Positions 37,267 to 49,312 of a stretch of 64,000 nt of DNA are shown here, piece after piece (the first letter of the stretch is position 1; each line of letters begins with the position of its first letter). The notes under the pieces are model-generated. The model had not been told where the DNA came from. It saw nothing but the letters and a program-made list of their open reading frames with translations, and did no database searches. The position numbers were made by a program, and so were the translations under genes. Source of the stretch: Ceratorhiza oryzae-sativae (lineage: Eukaryota; Basidiomycota; Agaricomycetes; Cantharellales; Ceratobasidiaceae). The DNA is taken from contig JARWMV010000235.1 in NCBI GenBank assembly GCA_030998015.1, positions 1,054,001-1,118,000 on the forward strand. The letters run 5' to 3'.

Positions 37267-40200
37267 ATGATTCTCCACTCGATAGCCACGTCGTGGCTAC
37301 TATTATCTAGCGTGTCTGCCCGTCCATTCTCCGGTCCTGTCACACTCAATGATCGCGAGGAATACTGGAGGCACGCAAAAAATCATGGGATGTGCATCGA
37401 GCACGATACACGCGAAAATTTGAACCGTAATTTGGTTGTCCCTGGGGACGATGTTCTGGCTTCTTTCGACGTCTGTGTTGCTAAAAACGAATTTGGCGAA
37501 AGACTCCACGACACGAGCGGTACGATATTCTGTTCTGGAAGGGTAAGCTGGAGGACATCAGAGTGGTGGATTCAAGCTAACTGTTCATAGTTGATTCACT
37601 TGATGGCAGACGCGCGTAATCATAATGATAGCAAGGAATTTGTGGATCAAGCTACCACGCGGAGTGGACTCGACGTGAACGTGGAGCTCAATCATACCAT
37701 CGAAGTACACGCTGGCAAACTTAAGGTCTCTCACTTCCTTGACAACGTCGTGGGGAATTTCAGCTTCGTGCGTTTTTTCAGGCCTTCGGTGACCATAAGA
37801 CACTTACTCCAATTTTTAAATATAGAAAAAGCCGGGGGAGGAGCTACACGATTATGTTAATCCTCGATTTCCCAGCACACCTGTTTTTGTCGATCGTATT
37901 CGCCCGCAGGCACGACTTTTCAGTGCATGGTCAAAGATAGTTCATCACTACTGGAACAAGCTAGATCGTGTTATGATTCAAGAGCACCAAGGGTACCTGA
38001 TTCCCGGCCCAGGCTCGGTTATCGAGAACTCGGAGGAAAAGTACTCGACGTCATTGATTCGTCTTGATCATCCGTTTGTAGTGGCTGGAGGTCGCTTCCG
38101 CGAGCAGTATTATTGGGATTCATATTTCATCATGAAGGGTTTGCTAGCGGCGAACGTAACGCATTTAGCGCGTACCATGTTGCTGAATTTTATGGATGAG
38201 ATTAAGGCATACGGTTTCATTCCCAACGGAGGAAGGTGTGTGTAACTGATCTGCAAGAGTTCTCTCAATAACGTGGTGCCCTAGGAAATATTATTTAAAT
38301 CGTTCGCAGCCACCCCTATTTATCAGTGTGAGTTTGGATTTAATTCAACTTTGAAGTTATTTTACGTTGGAGTTATCGAACTTTAGATGCTCTACGCATA
38401 TACGAATGCAACTGGTGACATGCAAATTCTGCATGAAGCGTTGCCGTTGGCCGAGGTATGGCCTAATTCTACGGCGTTTCGCTGCTCAGTATTTGACGGG
38501 GTTTCTATTAGCGTGAACTTCGCTGGTGGAATAACAATCGATCGGTCCGAGTATCCCATGGAGGAAATAGCTATCGTGTTTTTCAATACAATGTCAAGGC
38601 TACCGGCCCACGCCCAGAGGTATGGACACCTTATCTCCTTTGGCCATGACTCACACAGTTTCGGGCACTGCTTAGTCTTATGCAGAAGATTGGCGGAGTG
38701 TCTGGTGTCACTCGGAAGGCAGACCTCCAACGAAAGACGAAGAGAAAGAGTTCTACTCAGAGTTTGCCAGTGGTGCCGAAACCGGGTATGTTTACGCGCG
38801 CAATAATCCGTAAATTTCTCTCATTTTTGTCAGTTGGGATTACACGGCGCGCTGGATGTCTGAGAATTTTACCCAGGCTGGAGATGACAAGAGCGAACAG
38901 ATGCGATACCTTCGAGTTCGTGATATCATTCCCGTTGATCTCAACAGCATCCTCTATCGTAGCCACAAGCTGATGGCACATCTGTATCAACATGCAAGCA
39001 CCAACGAGTCGCCATTCGCGACAGAGTACAGCCGTCGACACGAAAAACTGGCGGAGGAACTTCGCAAGGCAATTCTGGCTTTGAACTGGGATTCTAACAA
39101 CCTCTCGTTTTTCGATTTTGTCCTTGACAAAAAGGAAAACTCAGGCGGTAAAACGGGAAATATCTATCGTTTCTGGAGTGGGGCATCCATGGTGCCGTAC
39201 TGGGCAGAGATCTGGCCATATGAATTCGAAGATTGTACTTTGGACACCACCAAAAAGAACGTCATGCAGGCGTTCACCGGAATACGTGATATTCTCGAGA
39301 TGTGCGTGCAACCTCCTCGTTGGAACTTGCTACCTTGTCCTGACTCTTTATTTCAACTCCTGTAGGTATCCGGGGCCATTGCCTTCCACGCTAGTCAAAA
39401 CTGGCCAACAGTGGGATTTCCCTGTGCGTCTAGCCCTCTTTACTTCTCCGTTACCCCCCCCCCTAATTTGCAAGTTTTTTATTTTTAAAAAAAGAACTCT
39501 TGGCCACCACTGCAGTGTAAGTACCCAGAGTGATGATATAGTCAACGGTGACGAACAAACCCGTCTGGCTTTTAGATTTTGCTATTCAGGCGCTCGAGAA
39601 CTTGAACGATGTTTGCATTGACAAAACCACTAGCGCGGAGTTCTTTGATGCAACGCAAAACCCTCGCCCATTGGAGCACCTGGGCAGACAAAAGCCCCAT
39701 AGTGCCAGCCCTGGGGTTTCAGGGTCGACTATTCTATCACTCCTTCTTGGCGCGATGTGCTGGTCAAGACTGTGGTTATGCGGTATATGAATGCGGCCTA
39801 TTGCACCTGGTGAACAGCTCTTCAATCGCCTCAATGCACTTTGTGATACTAATTAAGTTTGGGTGTGCAGGAACAATGAAGGGAAGTTCCCCTCTGATCG
39901 AGTAGAGATTGTGGTTCGGGACAATCCACGACTCGACTCGACTCTTGCTGATCATCCTGGCAATATGTACGAAAAACTGGACGCAACGTCGGCAACACAG
40001 CCGGGCTCAGGCGGAGAGTACCACGTGCAAACAGGGGTGAGCATTCTATGGATATTTGATGTGCTATTGGCCTGGACTGACAGCTTTTTCGCATCTGATA
40101 GTTTGGTTGGACTAATGGGTGAGCGCGCTCTTGGAAATTTTTCTCTAATTAGTTAACTGTGATCCGTTTAGGGTTGCCTTGTGGATCGCCCAAAACTACG

Positions 40201-40307
40201 GAGCGATTCTCAATAACCCAGATTGTGGCAACCCCGACATGCCAGCTCCCACAGCTCCCGCGAATGTAGAACAAGAGCGAGATCAGGCTGTTTTGTTTCA
40301 GACTTGA
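37267..40307 (+). CDS. Secreted trehalase, GH37, copy A
   Basis: Hydrolyses trehalose to two glucose units. The signal peptide is MILHSIATSWLLLSSVSARP. GH37 signature 1 is AGGRFREQYYWDSYFIMKGL; AYGFIPNGGR, YYLNRSQPPLFI, ATGPRPE, the catalytic-acid block ETGWDYTARW and IPVDLNSILYRSHKLM follow. Signature 2, QQWDFP-NSWPPLQ, is split by an intron that contains C8 and A7 runs. The end has HPGNMYEKLDA, GSGGEYHVQTG with the catalytic base Glu, then FGWTNGVALWIAQNYGAIL and VLFQT at TGA 40305-40307. About ten introns are present. One frame change at about 39718, between NPRPLEHLG and DYSITPSWRDVLVKTVVMRY, looks like a missing base; otherwise all catalytic regions are intact. The next gene is a close paralogue in the same orientation 1.4 kb away. 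Confidence 0.93.
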
Positions 40308-41696
40308 CTTAGGATGCGTAGGCTATAATGCAATATGAGCGCACTCTTGTCCTGGCACTGCTTCCTAATAGAAGGATTGTTTGACAAAAGCATATGCTGC
40401 TCAACACATGGGAGCTAATTTAAGACACATCCGACCACAAATGTACCTCGGAGCTCGTGATAAGGCCCAAGCGCCCCGTTACTAGACACCAGTCTCGTGA
40501 AGACGGGGTGTCATAGCCTATGCATTCCGACTCTGCGGGCCGCCAACAATCATTGATCAACTCAAGTGCTCCAAGCCCACTAAATCTTCAAATTTGAGGT
40601 TCAACGTGTCTCTGACCCGCCAGAGCGAGCTTCGGTTATTTGCGTAACGGATATTAAAACTTTTTAATCTTATGAGCTGCCTGACTGGAAGAATTCGTCT
40701 AGGCTTTCTTGAATCTGGACCAATATTTGTGGATGCGCTGCATGTTCGCACGTTTGAGTTTCACCCGCAGCCCGGCGCCTAGTTTCTTTGCTTGTCACTG
40801 CTTGACCAGGTGAACCGAAAAACGACTCAGCGGCATCCGGCGTCTGTGCCACAACTGTGTGTGGGTCCCTCTCGTTTTGGACGCCTCGTCGTCGTAAACT
40901 CGATTTGCACGAACGCGATTCTACTGCTTCAACTGGCCTTGTGCCCCCTTATAGTCTTCGCCGGAATCTACGCTCGCGCAAAGCCACACTCAGATCCTGA
41001 CCTTGGGATGTCTGGATCTAGGGCCTCTGCAGCTCATCCATGCCCACCCGAATAACCTACAGCTAGGAATTACTATGGAACGCAATCGAGCGCACACGAA
41101 GCTCACACGAAGCTGCCGCTCGGAATATTCGACTGCATAAAGCACGCTGCTTCTCTGTCTGGAGTAATAGATTTACTGGTGCATGCAAGCATAATTCGCG
41201 TCCTAATGGATTCCGTTTATCATACAGCTGCATATTTAACGAGAATCATGACGTAGAATCAGCTGCCCCTACACCATCTATCAAAGAAGCGGCATCCCCG
41301 ATCATTACCTGCAATTGAATCACCATCTGTTCGCGTCGGTGCAACACTCCACCGTCACGAACAAAAAAAACTACCGTGCGGCAGGCCATCATCTTCTTGA
41401 AAGTCAATACGCTGTACCAATCATAGCACGGCGGGTCGCCCCGATTAGTTCAAGCTTAGAGGCTTGGTGTACCCTCGATTTACTTCGTGCTCGCATCCGA
41501 CGCCGATGCGAAACCCGAATGCCCCCCCCCTTTTTTCGAAAACTCTCACGAATCATACCAGTTCATACCCGATTTGCCGCACATTCGAGCTTTACTATAT
41601 TCGTCGGTAAACCTCCGCTATCGACGTAATGAGGCTCATATATAAACCCCAGAATACCTGGCCCCATTCACACCATCCCCGCATATTCTGAGAATC
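40308..41696. other. Intergenic between the tandem trehalases
   Basis: 1.4 kb containing the promoter of trehalase B. A minus-strand open stretch at 40670-40852 (reading SFFGSPGQAVTSKETRRRAA) is hydrophilic but has no ATG, no partner exon and no family, so it is not called. A C10 run and a T6 run occur at 41522-41537. Confidence 0.45.
41639..41646 (+). promoter_or_regulatory. TATA box of trehalase B
   Basis: TATATAAA, 51 bp upstream of the start codon of trehalase B, same octamer and similar spacing as in copy A. Confidence 0.6.
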
Positions 41697-44673
41697 ATGT
41701 TGCTTGTGCTAGCGGCCACCTCATGGCTGCTCTTAACTGAATTTACTGGGGTAGTCAAACCCAAGCCCTTGATCTCAGATAACCGAATTACTAGGAACCG
41801 CCAGGCCTATTGGGAGCACGCCCAGAAGCATGGGATGTGCAAGAAATCCAAGGACCTGAACCGCGAGCTAGTTGTCCCTCCGAATGGTGTTTTGGCAGAC
41901 TTCAATATATGCGTAGCCAAGAACGAGTTCCAGGAGGAAGTGAACGATGATAGTGGCGATATCTTCTGCCAGGGATTAGTAAGTTTCGGTTCCTAAGGTT
42001 CAGCTAGCCTTGTTAACCTACGGATCCAGGCAATCCATCTCATGGCAGATGCTTTAGGACATCAAGAGGACAACAAGGATTTCGTCGACCGAGCAAGTAA
42101 CCTGAGCGGGGCAGCCTTCAATAAAATATTTACCCCCCTGACCCGGAACCTGACCGCCAGGAAGTTTCTGGAGGCTACCACAGAGAATAATGTCTTGGAA
42201 TTAGTAAGTGTCACTCAGTCGTCTATTTTGCGACACTCAGCGTGTATCACCCAGCACAAACCCGGCGAAGAACTCAGGTTGTATAACAACTCTCGAGCTC
42301 CAAACACCCCAGACTTTGTCTACGGAATCCGCCCCCAAGCTCGCATTTTTCAGGCATGGGGCAAGATTGTCCACCACTACTGGAACATGCTTGATCGTAC
42401 CATGATACAAATGAGCAACGACTACTTGATTCCTGGCCCTGGATCGAACCCGCACCACAAGTCAAACTCTAGCTATTCCACTACTTTGATCCGTCTTGAA
42501 CATCCGTTCGTCATTGCTGGTGGTCGTTTCCGCGAGCAGTATTACTGGGATTCATTTTTCATCATGGAAGGATTGACTGCTGCGAGGATGTCTTACCTAG
42601 CGCGAACAACACTCTTGAACTTTATGGACCAGATCAAGGCATATGGGTTTATCCCCAACGGAGGGAGGTACGCATGTCAATTTATGACTTGTTCGCAGGC
42701 TCAACCATTGTATTTATCGTAGGAAGTACTATCTGAACCGTTCTCAGCCGCCACTATTCATCCACGTAAGTGGTTTGCATATGGTCCGCCTGAAAGTCAA
42801 CTGACTTGGCACTCAAGATGCTATACATATATGTGGAAAATACTGAAGATTATCAGATATTACACGAAGCATTACCCTTGGCAGAGGTGAAATAAATTTT
42901 GTATTAGCGAATACATAGGCTAAGCCCTGTTTCAGCGCGAATTGCGTTGGTGGTACCTACATCGAAATGCGACGGTTAGCCATAAGGGGAAAACGCACAC
43001 TGTTTTCCTTTACAATGTGACCGCAACAGGACCCCGCCCAGAGGTGAGATTGACAAAACTTGATTTTCATACGTTTTGCTAACCGATTATTCAGTCGTAC
43101 GCCGAAGACTGGACGAGCGTTTGGTGCCGCTCCCAAGAGGCTCCATCCCAAGATTTTGAGCAGCAGCGCTACTCCGAGTTTGCCAGTGGCGCCGAGACGG
43201 GGTAAGCGATTGATGATACATCCTCGGGCTATTTTCTGATCAAAACTCTAGATGGGACTACACAGCTCGCTGGATGAACACACCCTACGCGCAACGCGGC
43301 CGAAACCGGCTTGACCAAATGCGTGACCTTCGAGTTCGGCGCACAATTCCTGTCGATCTGAATAGCATCATGTATCGATGCCACCTGCTTATGGCGTCCC
43401 TTTACCAGATCGCATTTGGAAACGAGTCACCCTATGCAGATCGGTACAGCCAGAATCACCAAGCCAAAGCCGACAGGCTTCGTGACGCGATTTTGAATTT
43501 GCATTGGGATCCCGACAACTTGCAGTTTTTCGACTTTATTCTCGACGAGGACAAGTCGCGCTCTCGGAGCGTACATAATGGGATGAGATCTCAGTTCTGG
43601 AGCGGCGCATCCGTGGTTCCTTACTGGGCGCACATTTGGCCAAAGGAGTTGAATTGCTCGACTTCTGAGGAAGGAAAAACACTGCGCTTGCCTTCTCTGG
43701 CCTACGTGATATGCTTGAGAGGTGAGGTTTTACTTGATTTGACCTCTTACAATCACACTGATGTTGAGGCTAGGTATCCGGGCCCGGTACCTGCGACTCT
43801 GATTAGGACCGGACAACAGTGGGACTTTCCGGTGCGCCGACCCACCAGATAGGGGTACCTATATGTACTTACCTTTCTGCCCTGACTGCCTAGAACGCTT
43901 GGCCACCTCTGCAATGTATGCTCAAATCAGTGCAGCCGAATATAAGACTGACTCGAATTTTTCGTTGCTAGATTTTGTTATCGAATCCTTGCGACAAATT
44001 GATAGCCAGTGCGTTGGTGGAATTACCACTGATGACTTCAAGAAAGCATCCCGCCCTCGTTACAACTTGGGCCTCTACCCACTACCGGATCGGATAAGGG
44101 ATACACCCCCGATTGATTACTCGACCTCTCCTTCATGGCGCGACGTACTACTCAAGACTGTCGTGATGCGGTACATGAATGCAGCTTTCTGCAACTGGTA
44201 AGCCATAAATGAATATCGGCGTTTGAAGTATTAATTCCCATGGCTATATAGGAATAAAGAGGGCAAGCTTCCGGAAGACCGCGTCGAACACATCTCGAAG
44301 GACGACCCCAAAAAGGACAAGTTTTTGTCAGAGCATCCTGGAAATATGTATGAAAAGTTCAACGCAGAGGCGCCTGACGAAGCTGGTAAAGGTGGCGAAT
44401 ACACAGTTCAGACTGGAGTGAGTAGCGTGTGTTGTTGTTTCAAGTGGATTCACTGACGATGGTGTCAAAAATGATAGTTTGGCTGGACAAATGGGTAGGC
44501 TTGTTCTCACGAAACCCATGCATATGTACTAACTAATCGCTTTCCCCAGTGTGGTTATTTGGATTGCTAAGCACTTTGGGGCAATTCTTGATAATCCCAA
44601 ATGTCCCGAGCCTGCCAAGTCTTCGGTCGCCGAAGTGGACGATTTGCTCATGTTCCAAGATGGAAGTTCTTAA
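41697..44673 (+). CDS. Secreted trehalase, GH37, copy B
   Basis: Paralogue of the gene at 37267-40307 with the same exon layout. The signal peptide MLLVLAATSWLLLTEFTG is followed by AYWEHAQKHGMCKK, parallel to EYWRHAKNHGMCIE in copy A. Landmarks: AGGRFREQYYWDSFFIMEGL, AYGFIPNGGR, ATGPRPE, AETGWDYTARWMNTPYAQR, IPVDLNSIMYRCHLLM, FWSGASVVPYWAHIWP, QQWDFP-NAWPPLQ, TSPSWRDVLLKTVVMRYMNA and GGEYTVQTG. It ends DDLLMFQDGSS at TAA 44671-44673. A frame change at about 43677, in an A5 run, looks like one missing A; restoring the frame gives the expected FSGLRDMLER. All catalytic blocks are present. Copies A and B differ mainly in the N-terminal propeptide and the loop before DYS(I/T). Confidence 0.93.
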
Positions 44674-45242
44674 AATCATGAACTCATGACCAATCGATAC
44701 TTGTTCCAAGGACGAACGAATGGAATAAAGAAATTTGTATATCCTTCTAATTGAATATTAATAGGAATAGTTGCATCCATATGAGCAGCACTTCGCCCGG
44801 TCCGAGATCCAAGCGACCCGAGGTCAGACCTGTTTGAAATGTGTTTCAGAAGCTCCACCTGAAAGCAATGTTGAATAAATGCGCAGTAAACTATACAGAT
44901 ACAAGGTGGTACAGAACAAGTCGTGATACATAGGCGCGTATACACTGTGTGATGATACGCTATGCTACTGTGGGTATCATACGAGGCAATACATCGGATA
45001 CGAACAGTTACGCGGTACAGATTGGGGAGGCGCGTAATCACAGCCACAGCAGGCTGGGTATTAACCAACGGGCGCGAACAACCGGCAATGTGCTTATGGA
45101 GCTTCTAGCTCAAAGGAAGGCGGCTCTGACGCCCGCGTATATACGCCAAGCGACTCAGCTCGGACTTACAAACTCCCGCCATCCCAACTACTAAAGGCTG
45201 CCGGTCAGCGCGATAATTCCCAGTTACCGTCTTCACAGCACT
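44674..45242. other. Intergenic, trehalase B to lactonase
   Basis: 569 bp between two plus-strand genes. Short minus-strand frames at 44676-45299 show no family features. No RNA gene is seen. Confidence 0.5.
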
Positions 45243-46591
45243 ATGGTCGCCGCTAAAACGTTTACTCTCCTTGTCGGAGCCTATGGCTCTGCCATCCACA
45301 GCGTTCTTTTTGACCCATCCTCCTCAAACTTGACTCTTCTCGGGTCGTCTGACTCTGGCACAAACCCGAGCTGGATTGCGACACACCCTCTCAACAGCTC
45401 CATCCTTCTCGCGACCAACGAGGTCAATCCTGTCGGTGGAGTGACCTCGTTCTTGATCACAGATCGTGTCAAGGGTACGCTTACCCGCATGAGCAACGCA
45501 AGCAGCTTTGGTGCCGACCCCGCGCATTTGACGGGTCTGGTTGGGGCGAGACAAGTCGCAGTCATGGACGTGGGTAAATCGGATGTCTCGGTTATTCAAG
45601 CGACTGACGCATGGTGGACCTCAGTATTCTAGTGGAACAGGGGCGTTTATTCCCCTAGGCACGGACTTGCTTACCCTGGATGAGAAGAACGCACAGAAAA
45701 TCACGTTCAGCGCAAACGTTTCTCATCCCCATCAGGCTGTCGAAGTTGGCGACGAAGTTATCGTTCCCGACCTGGTGAGTAATACGCTATGACACTTGCC
45801 TCCGGGATACTCAAATTTAAATGGGGTTGATTTAGGGAGCCGACAAAGTCTGGCGACTCGCGCAGTCCCCAGACGCCCAGGGCGGTGTGCCAAACTGGCA
45901 GGTGAAGGGAGTTATTCAACAGCCTGCCGGAAGTGGCCCTCGCCACATTGTCGTCAACAACGGTACGTATCCACCACTTTGTTTCTGAGCGGTTAACAAA
46001 CCAGGCTGTCCAGGCATACTATACACTCTTCACGAGCTGTCATCTACACTCTCCTCTCAGACTTTGCCGCCCCTGTACAGTGGCCTCGGTACGGAGACAA
46101 TCTCCTTGCTTTCGATCCTCCCGCCTGGAGCAAACGGATCGACTTTTGGTGCTGCGGAATTGAACATCGATACAACGAGGGGTTTGCTGTACGCTACCAA
46201 CAGGTAACCCGCTGGCTGTTCACTCTCAGCCTCGTTTTGGACCTGATCCTCTATTCAATCAGAAACCTGGCTGCTTCGCCTGATCCACGAGGGGACACCA
46301 TCGCCATTTTCAGCTTTGATGCTGCTGGCCAATTGACACCAGCCGACCAGGTGAATAGCCTAATTTACGTTGGTACTCTCCAGTACTGATTCTCCACACC
46401 CAAAGTTTTTCACTGGCCTGAACCAGATTCGTGCCATGGCCCAAGGCGGACCTGAAAACCAGTACGTCGCTGCGGCTGGATTGACGGGCGGAGGTCTTGC
46501 CGTTTTTGAAAAGAGTGGCAACACGTTGATTGAGCGTGCCCGCCTGCCGGCAGGAGTTATTGATCGCCCAGCAAGCTTTGTTTGGCTGTAA
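45243..46591 (+). CDS. Lactonase-family beta-propeller protein (6-phosphogluconolactonase-like)
   Basis: Seven-bladed propeller of the lactonase family (6-PGL-like), probably acting on a sugar lactone; substrate unknown. ATG at 45243 gives MVAAKTFTLLVGAYGSAIHS, then NPSWIATHPLNSSILLATNE, GGVTSFLI, GARQVAVMD and, across a 55-nt intron (45570-45624), YSSGTGAFIPLGTD. The metal-site region reads SHPHQAVEVGDEVIVPDLGA and DKVWRLAQSPDAQGG, followed by GSGPRHIVVNNGCPGILYTL, GLLYATNRN, GDTIAIFSFDA, FFTGLNQIRAMAQGGPENQY and a C-terminus ending RPASFVWL at TAA 46589-46591. Introns cut each blade group. No signal peptide is convincing. It converges with KRI1, with only 76 bp between the stops. Confidence 0.85.
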
Positions 46592-46667
46592 TTGTATGCA
46601 TAATGTTGTGGTTAAGCTCGGATAATGCAATAAATACATTCATGCGTATAATAATGCCCAAGTGGGC

Positions 46668-49128
46668 TTAATTAGATGGATTTCCGACACCTCCACCATG
46701 TTTCCTCTTCCTCTTTTTCTTCTTTGGCTCTCCATCTGCAGGGGCGTCGGCAGCCGCTACTTCCTGCTGGAGAGCTTCGTCCATAGCTGCTTTTGCTTTC
46801 TCCTTTTGTCTCTCCTTCTTTCCTTTCCTCTTTTTGGTCTTTGCTTCGCCCTCGTTATTGGGATCCCAACCCTCTATACCTCGAGACGCCAATGCCTTTC
46901 TAAACTCTTTCAGCTTTTCTGGCCGTCTCGGGTCGAACTTCTCCTTGCGGTATGGCGCGATCCGTTTCAGTCCAACGTACGAGTTAAGCTCCGCATCAGT
47001 AGCCATAAGTATTTCAGCAGGCGTCAAACCGTGAGTGCTGGGCTCGACTTTTGCATAACGGAAGTGGGTGGGCATATCACCGACCTAGCCAGTGACACAT
47101 GTGAGCTCGCATCATACGACGAAACCAGAATAACTTGCCATGTCGTTGAAATCGAGGTCGTAAAGCTCCTCCATATACTTGTCCAACACTTTTTTCCGCA
47201 TTTCCTCCGTACCGTCCCACTCTTCTTCATCGTCCGGTATGGCAGGTTGCTCCACATCCGCATCCATCTCGTCAGGATCCACACCAGCATCGTCCAGAGT
47301 GTCCTCATCCTGTTTTCTTTTTTTCTTCTTTTTCTTTCCAGACTTGTCCACGCCTTGCTTGGATGCGGGAGGTACAATATCGCTAATGTCGATATCATTT
47401 GCCCATTGTGGTTTCTCTCCATCATCCTGGAATGCCTCTCTAAGAAAGACCGATGAAATGTTAGAGTCTCAAAACATACCTCGTAGCCTTCCTCATCAGC
47501 GTACAATGCACGCATCTGTGCATCATGCTTTTCGGGGTCCCAATCTCCATCCAGATCCAGCTCGCCCAACGGCCCCAGTCTTCAGCATCCCAGTCTTCCT
47601 CTCCTCCTTCGGAAATTGCCCTCTGCTTTCCTTCTGCATCTTGGACTTGCCCAAGCCACCTTCCACTCTTATTTGCTCCAACTTCTCCCGGACCTCTCGC
47701 ATTTTGAGCGCTTTGAGCCTCTTGACCTCTTCACGCTTGGCCAGCATTTTTTCAGCTTTGCGTGCCTTTTTCTTTTCGCGCGCCTCTTTTCGAGAGGTAT
47801 CGACCGTCGCACGTGGGAACGGAGCGAGGGTGGGTGGCTATGATATGAGCATTACTGGTTCCAAGAGCATCAGTTGGTTGTGGATACCATTTGACACTCG
47901 AATGACTTACGGCTCTTCGAAACGGAAATTATAGGTGCTCTCGAAACGATCAGCGATTTCATCGAATTCCTCTTCATCCTCTTCCAGACCGTTGTCGGCA
48001 TCTTGCACATTCTCGGCTCCGTTGGCGTCTGCCTTGGTCTCAGTCTTGGAATCGGGGCCAACGATCTCACGATAAGTTGGCAGTCTCGTTTCAGATTTGT
48101 CTATCCAGCCCCGGTTGAGAATGTAACTGCTGCGTATGAGTAGGTGTACAACAAACTGCAGTCAAGAAACCACTTCATCAGGAACTCCTGGTCTGTCTCC
48201 TCCTTCCGCTCTTTTCTCTTCTCCTTTCTCTTCCCTTCAGGCTTGTCGACACCCTTCGGCAAATCAGACTCCTTGGCCTTATCCTCCTCCACCTTGACGT
48301 CACCCTTTTCCACCCACATGAGTCCACTCAGATCTTGTCCGACCTCCCGCTGCAAAAAATCCTTGTATTCCTCCTGCAATAAATCGGCCTCCTCTCGTAC
48401 ACCCTCGCGCAGAGTGAGCAAACTGTCCTCTTCATCATCGACATCCACGGCATTATGAAATGCCGATATAGTTTCGTCTCGGAGCGCTTCTTGCTCTTGG
48501 GCGTGTGTAAGTGGGGCAGGTGTAGGAGATGTAGGCCGGGAGGACGAGTCGAGCATCGCAGCGAGATTTTGTTGCTTTATAGTGAGGGGTTTTGACTGCG
48601 CAAACGTTTACGCGGTTGGAATGGGTGTAAATATCCTACCAACACATACGCACCTTGTCTCTAACGGGGCGACTTGTCGTTGGCGCCTTTCCTTGAGTCT
48701 TCTTGGCCTCCTCTAAATCAGGTATCGACGTTGAGCTCTTTCGCGTGGGCGGCATGAGACTCACCATTGAATATTTTAACATTGGAGTCGTATATCTCAG
48801 GATCCCTTCGCCTAATCTTAGCCAACGTCCGTAGCAATGCGGCATCGACAGCCGGGGTCAGCTCCTCCCCGAATTCATCCTCAGTCTCGTCAGATTCCGA
48901 GTCCTCTTCGGTATCCTCTTCTTCAAAATCCGATCCATATTTCTCCTTGACTAAGTGAATTTAATCAGCATGAATTGTGACTGCAGAGGGGGGGAGGGGG
49001 TAAAACATACGTTTCGCTAACTCTTCCCGCTCCTTTCGGTATTCGAATGCCTTGGCGTAATGCTCATTAATAGTGAGTTGGTGAATATCGCTTTGCTCTG
49101 AGTGGTCGGATTCATCATCTGATAGCAT
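46668..49128 (-). CDS. KRI1: Ribosome biogenesis protein KRI1
   Basis: Nucleolar Krr1-interacting factor for 40S assembly. ATG at 49126-49128 gives MLSDDESDHSEQSDIHQLTI and NEHYAKAFEYRKEREELAK. Then KEKYGSDFEEEDTEEDSES (acidic), RRRDPEIYDSNVKIFN, a coiled-coil acidic segment, LMNYILNRGWIDKSETRLPT (rebuilt across an intron), DEIADRFESTYNFRFEEP, SRKEAREKKKARKAEKMLAK (basic helix), ELDLDGDWDPEKHDAQM and AIPDDEEEWDGTEEMRKKVL. The conserved C-terminal domain is THFRYAKVEPSTHGLTPAEI, NSYVGLKRIAPYRKEKFD, ending in a Lys-rich tail. At least three one-base frame changes fall between 47560 and 47850, where the exons are otherwise well conserved. Long plus-strand frames opposite this gene are shadows of its Lys/Glu codons. 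Confidence 0.92.
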
Positions 49129-49312
49129 TCTGGAGTGATACACAGCGGGATGAATCTAAAATTCGAGGAGAATGATGCGGAGCAGTGATAATTTGTTCGG
49201 TCACGTGAATGATCGGTGGGGGACTGGCCTGCCATAACAAGCGAATACATCAAATGATTAACCTACACTTAAAAGTAGTATAAATTACAACTGAATAAAA
49301 AAAATTAACGAA
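49129..49312. other. Short spacer KRI1 promoter / POP3 3' side
   Basis: The KRI1 start and the POP3 stop are only 184 bp apart on the same strand, so the KRI1 promoter must overlap or sit right beside the POP3 3' UTR. Nothing else is seen. Confidence 0.5.

Noticed and set aside
40670..40852. Hydrophilic minus-strand open stretch between the trehalases
   Set aside because: No ATG, no partner exon and no known family; too little to call a gene.
45570..45624. Apparent frameshift in the lactonase-like gene
   Set aside because: A normal 55-nt GT-AG intron joins VAVMD to YSSGTGAFIPL, so no break is needed.
46662..47934. Long plus-strand frames opposite KRI1
   Set aside because: Their Ser/Leu/Phe-rich composition is the antisense image of Lys/Glu codons of KRI1, which is strongly supported by conservation.
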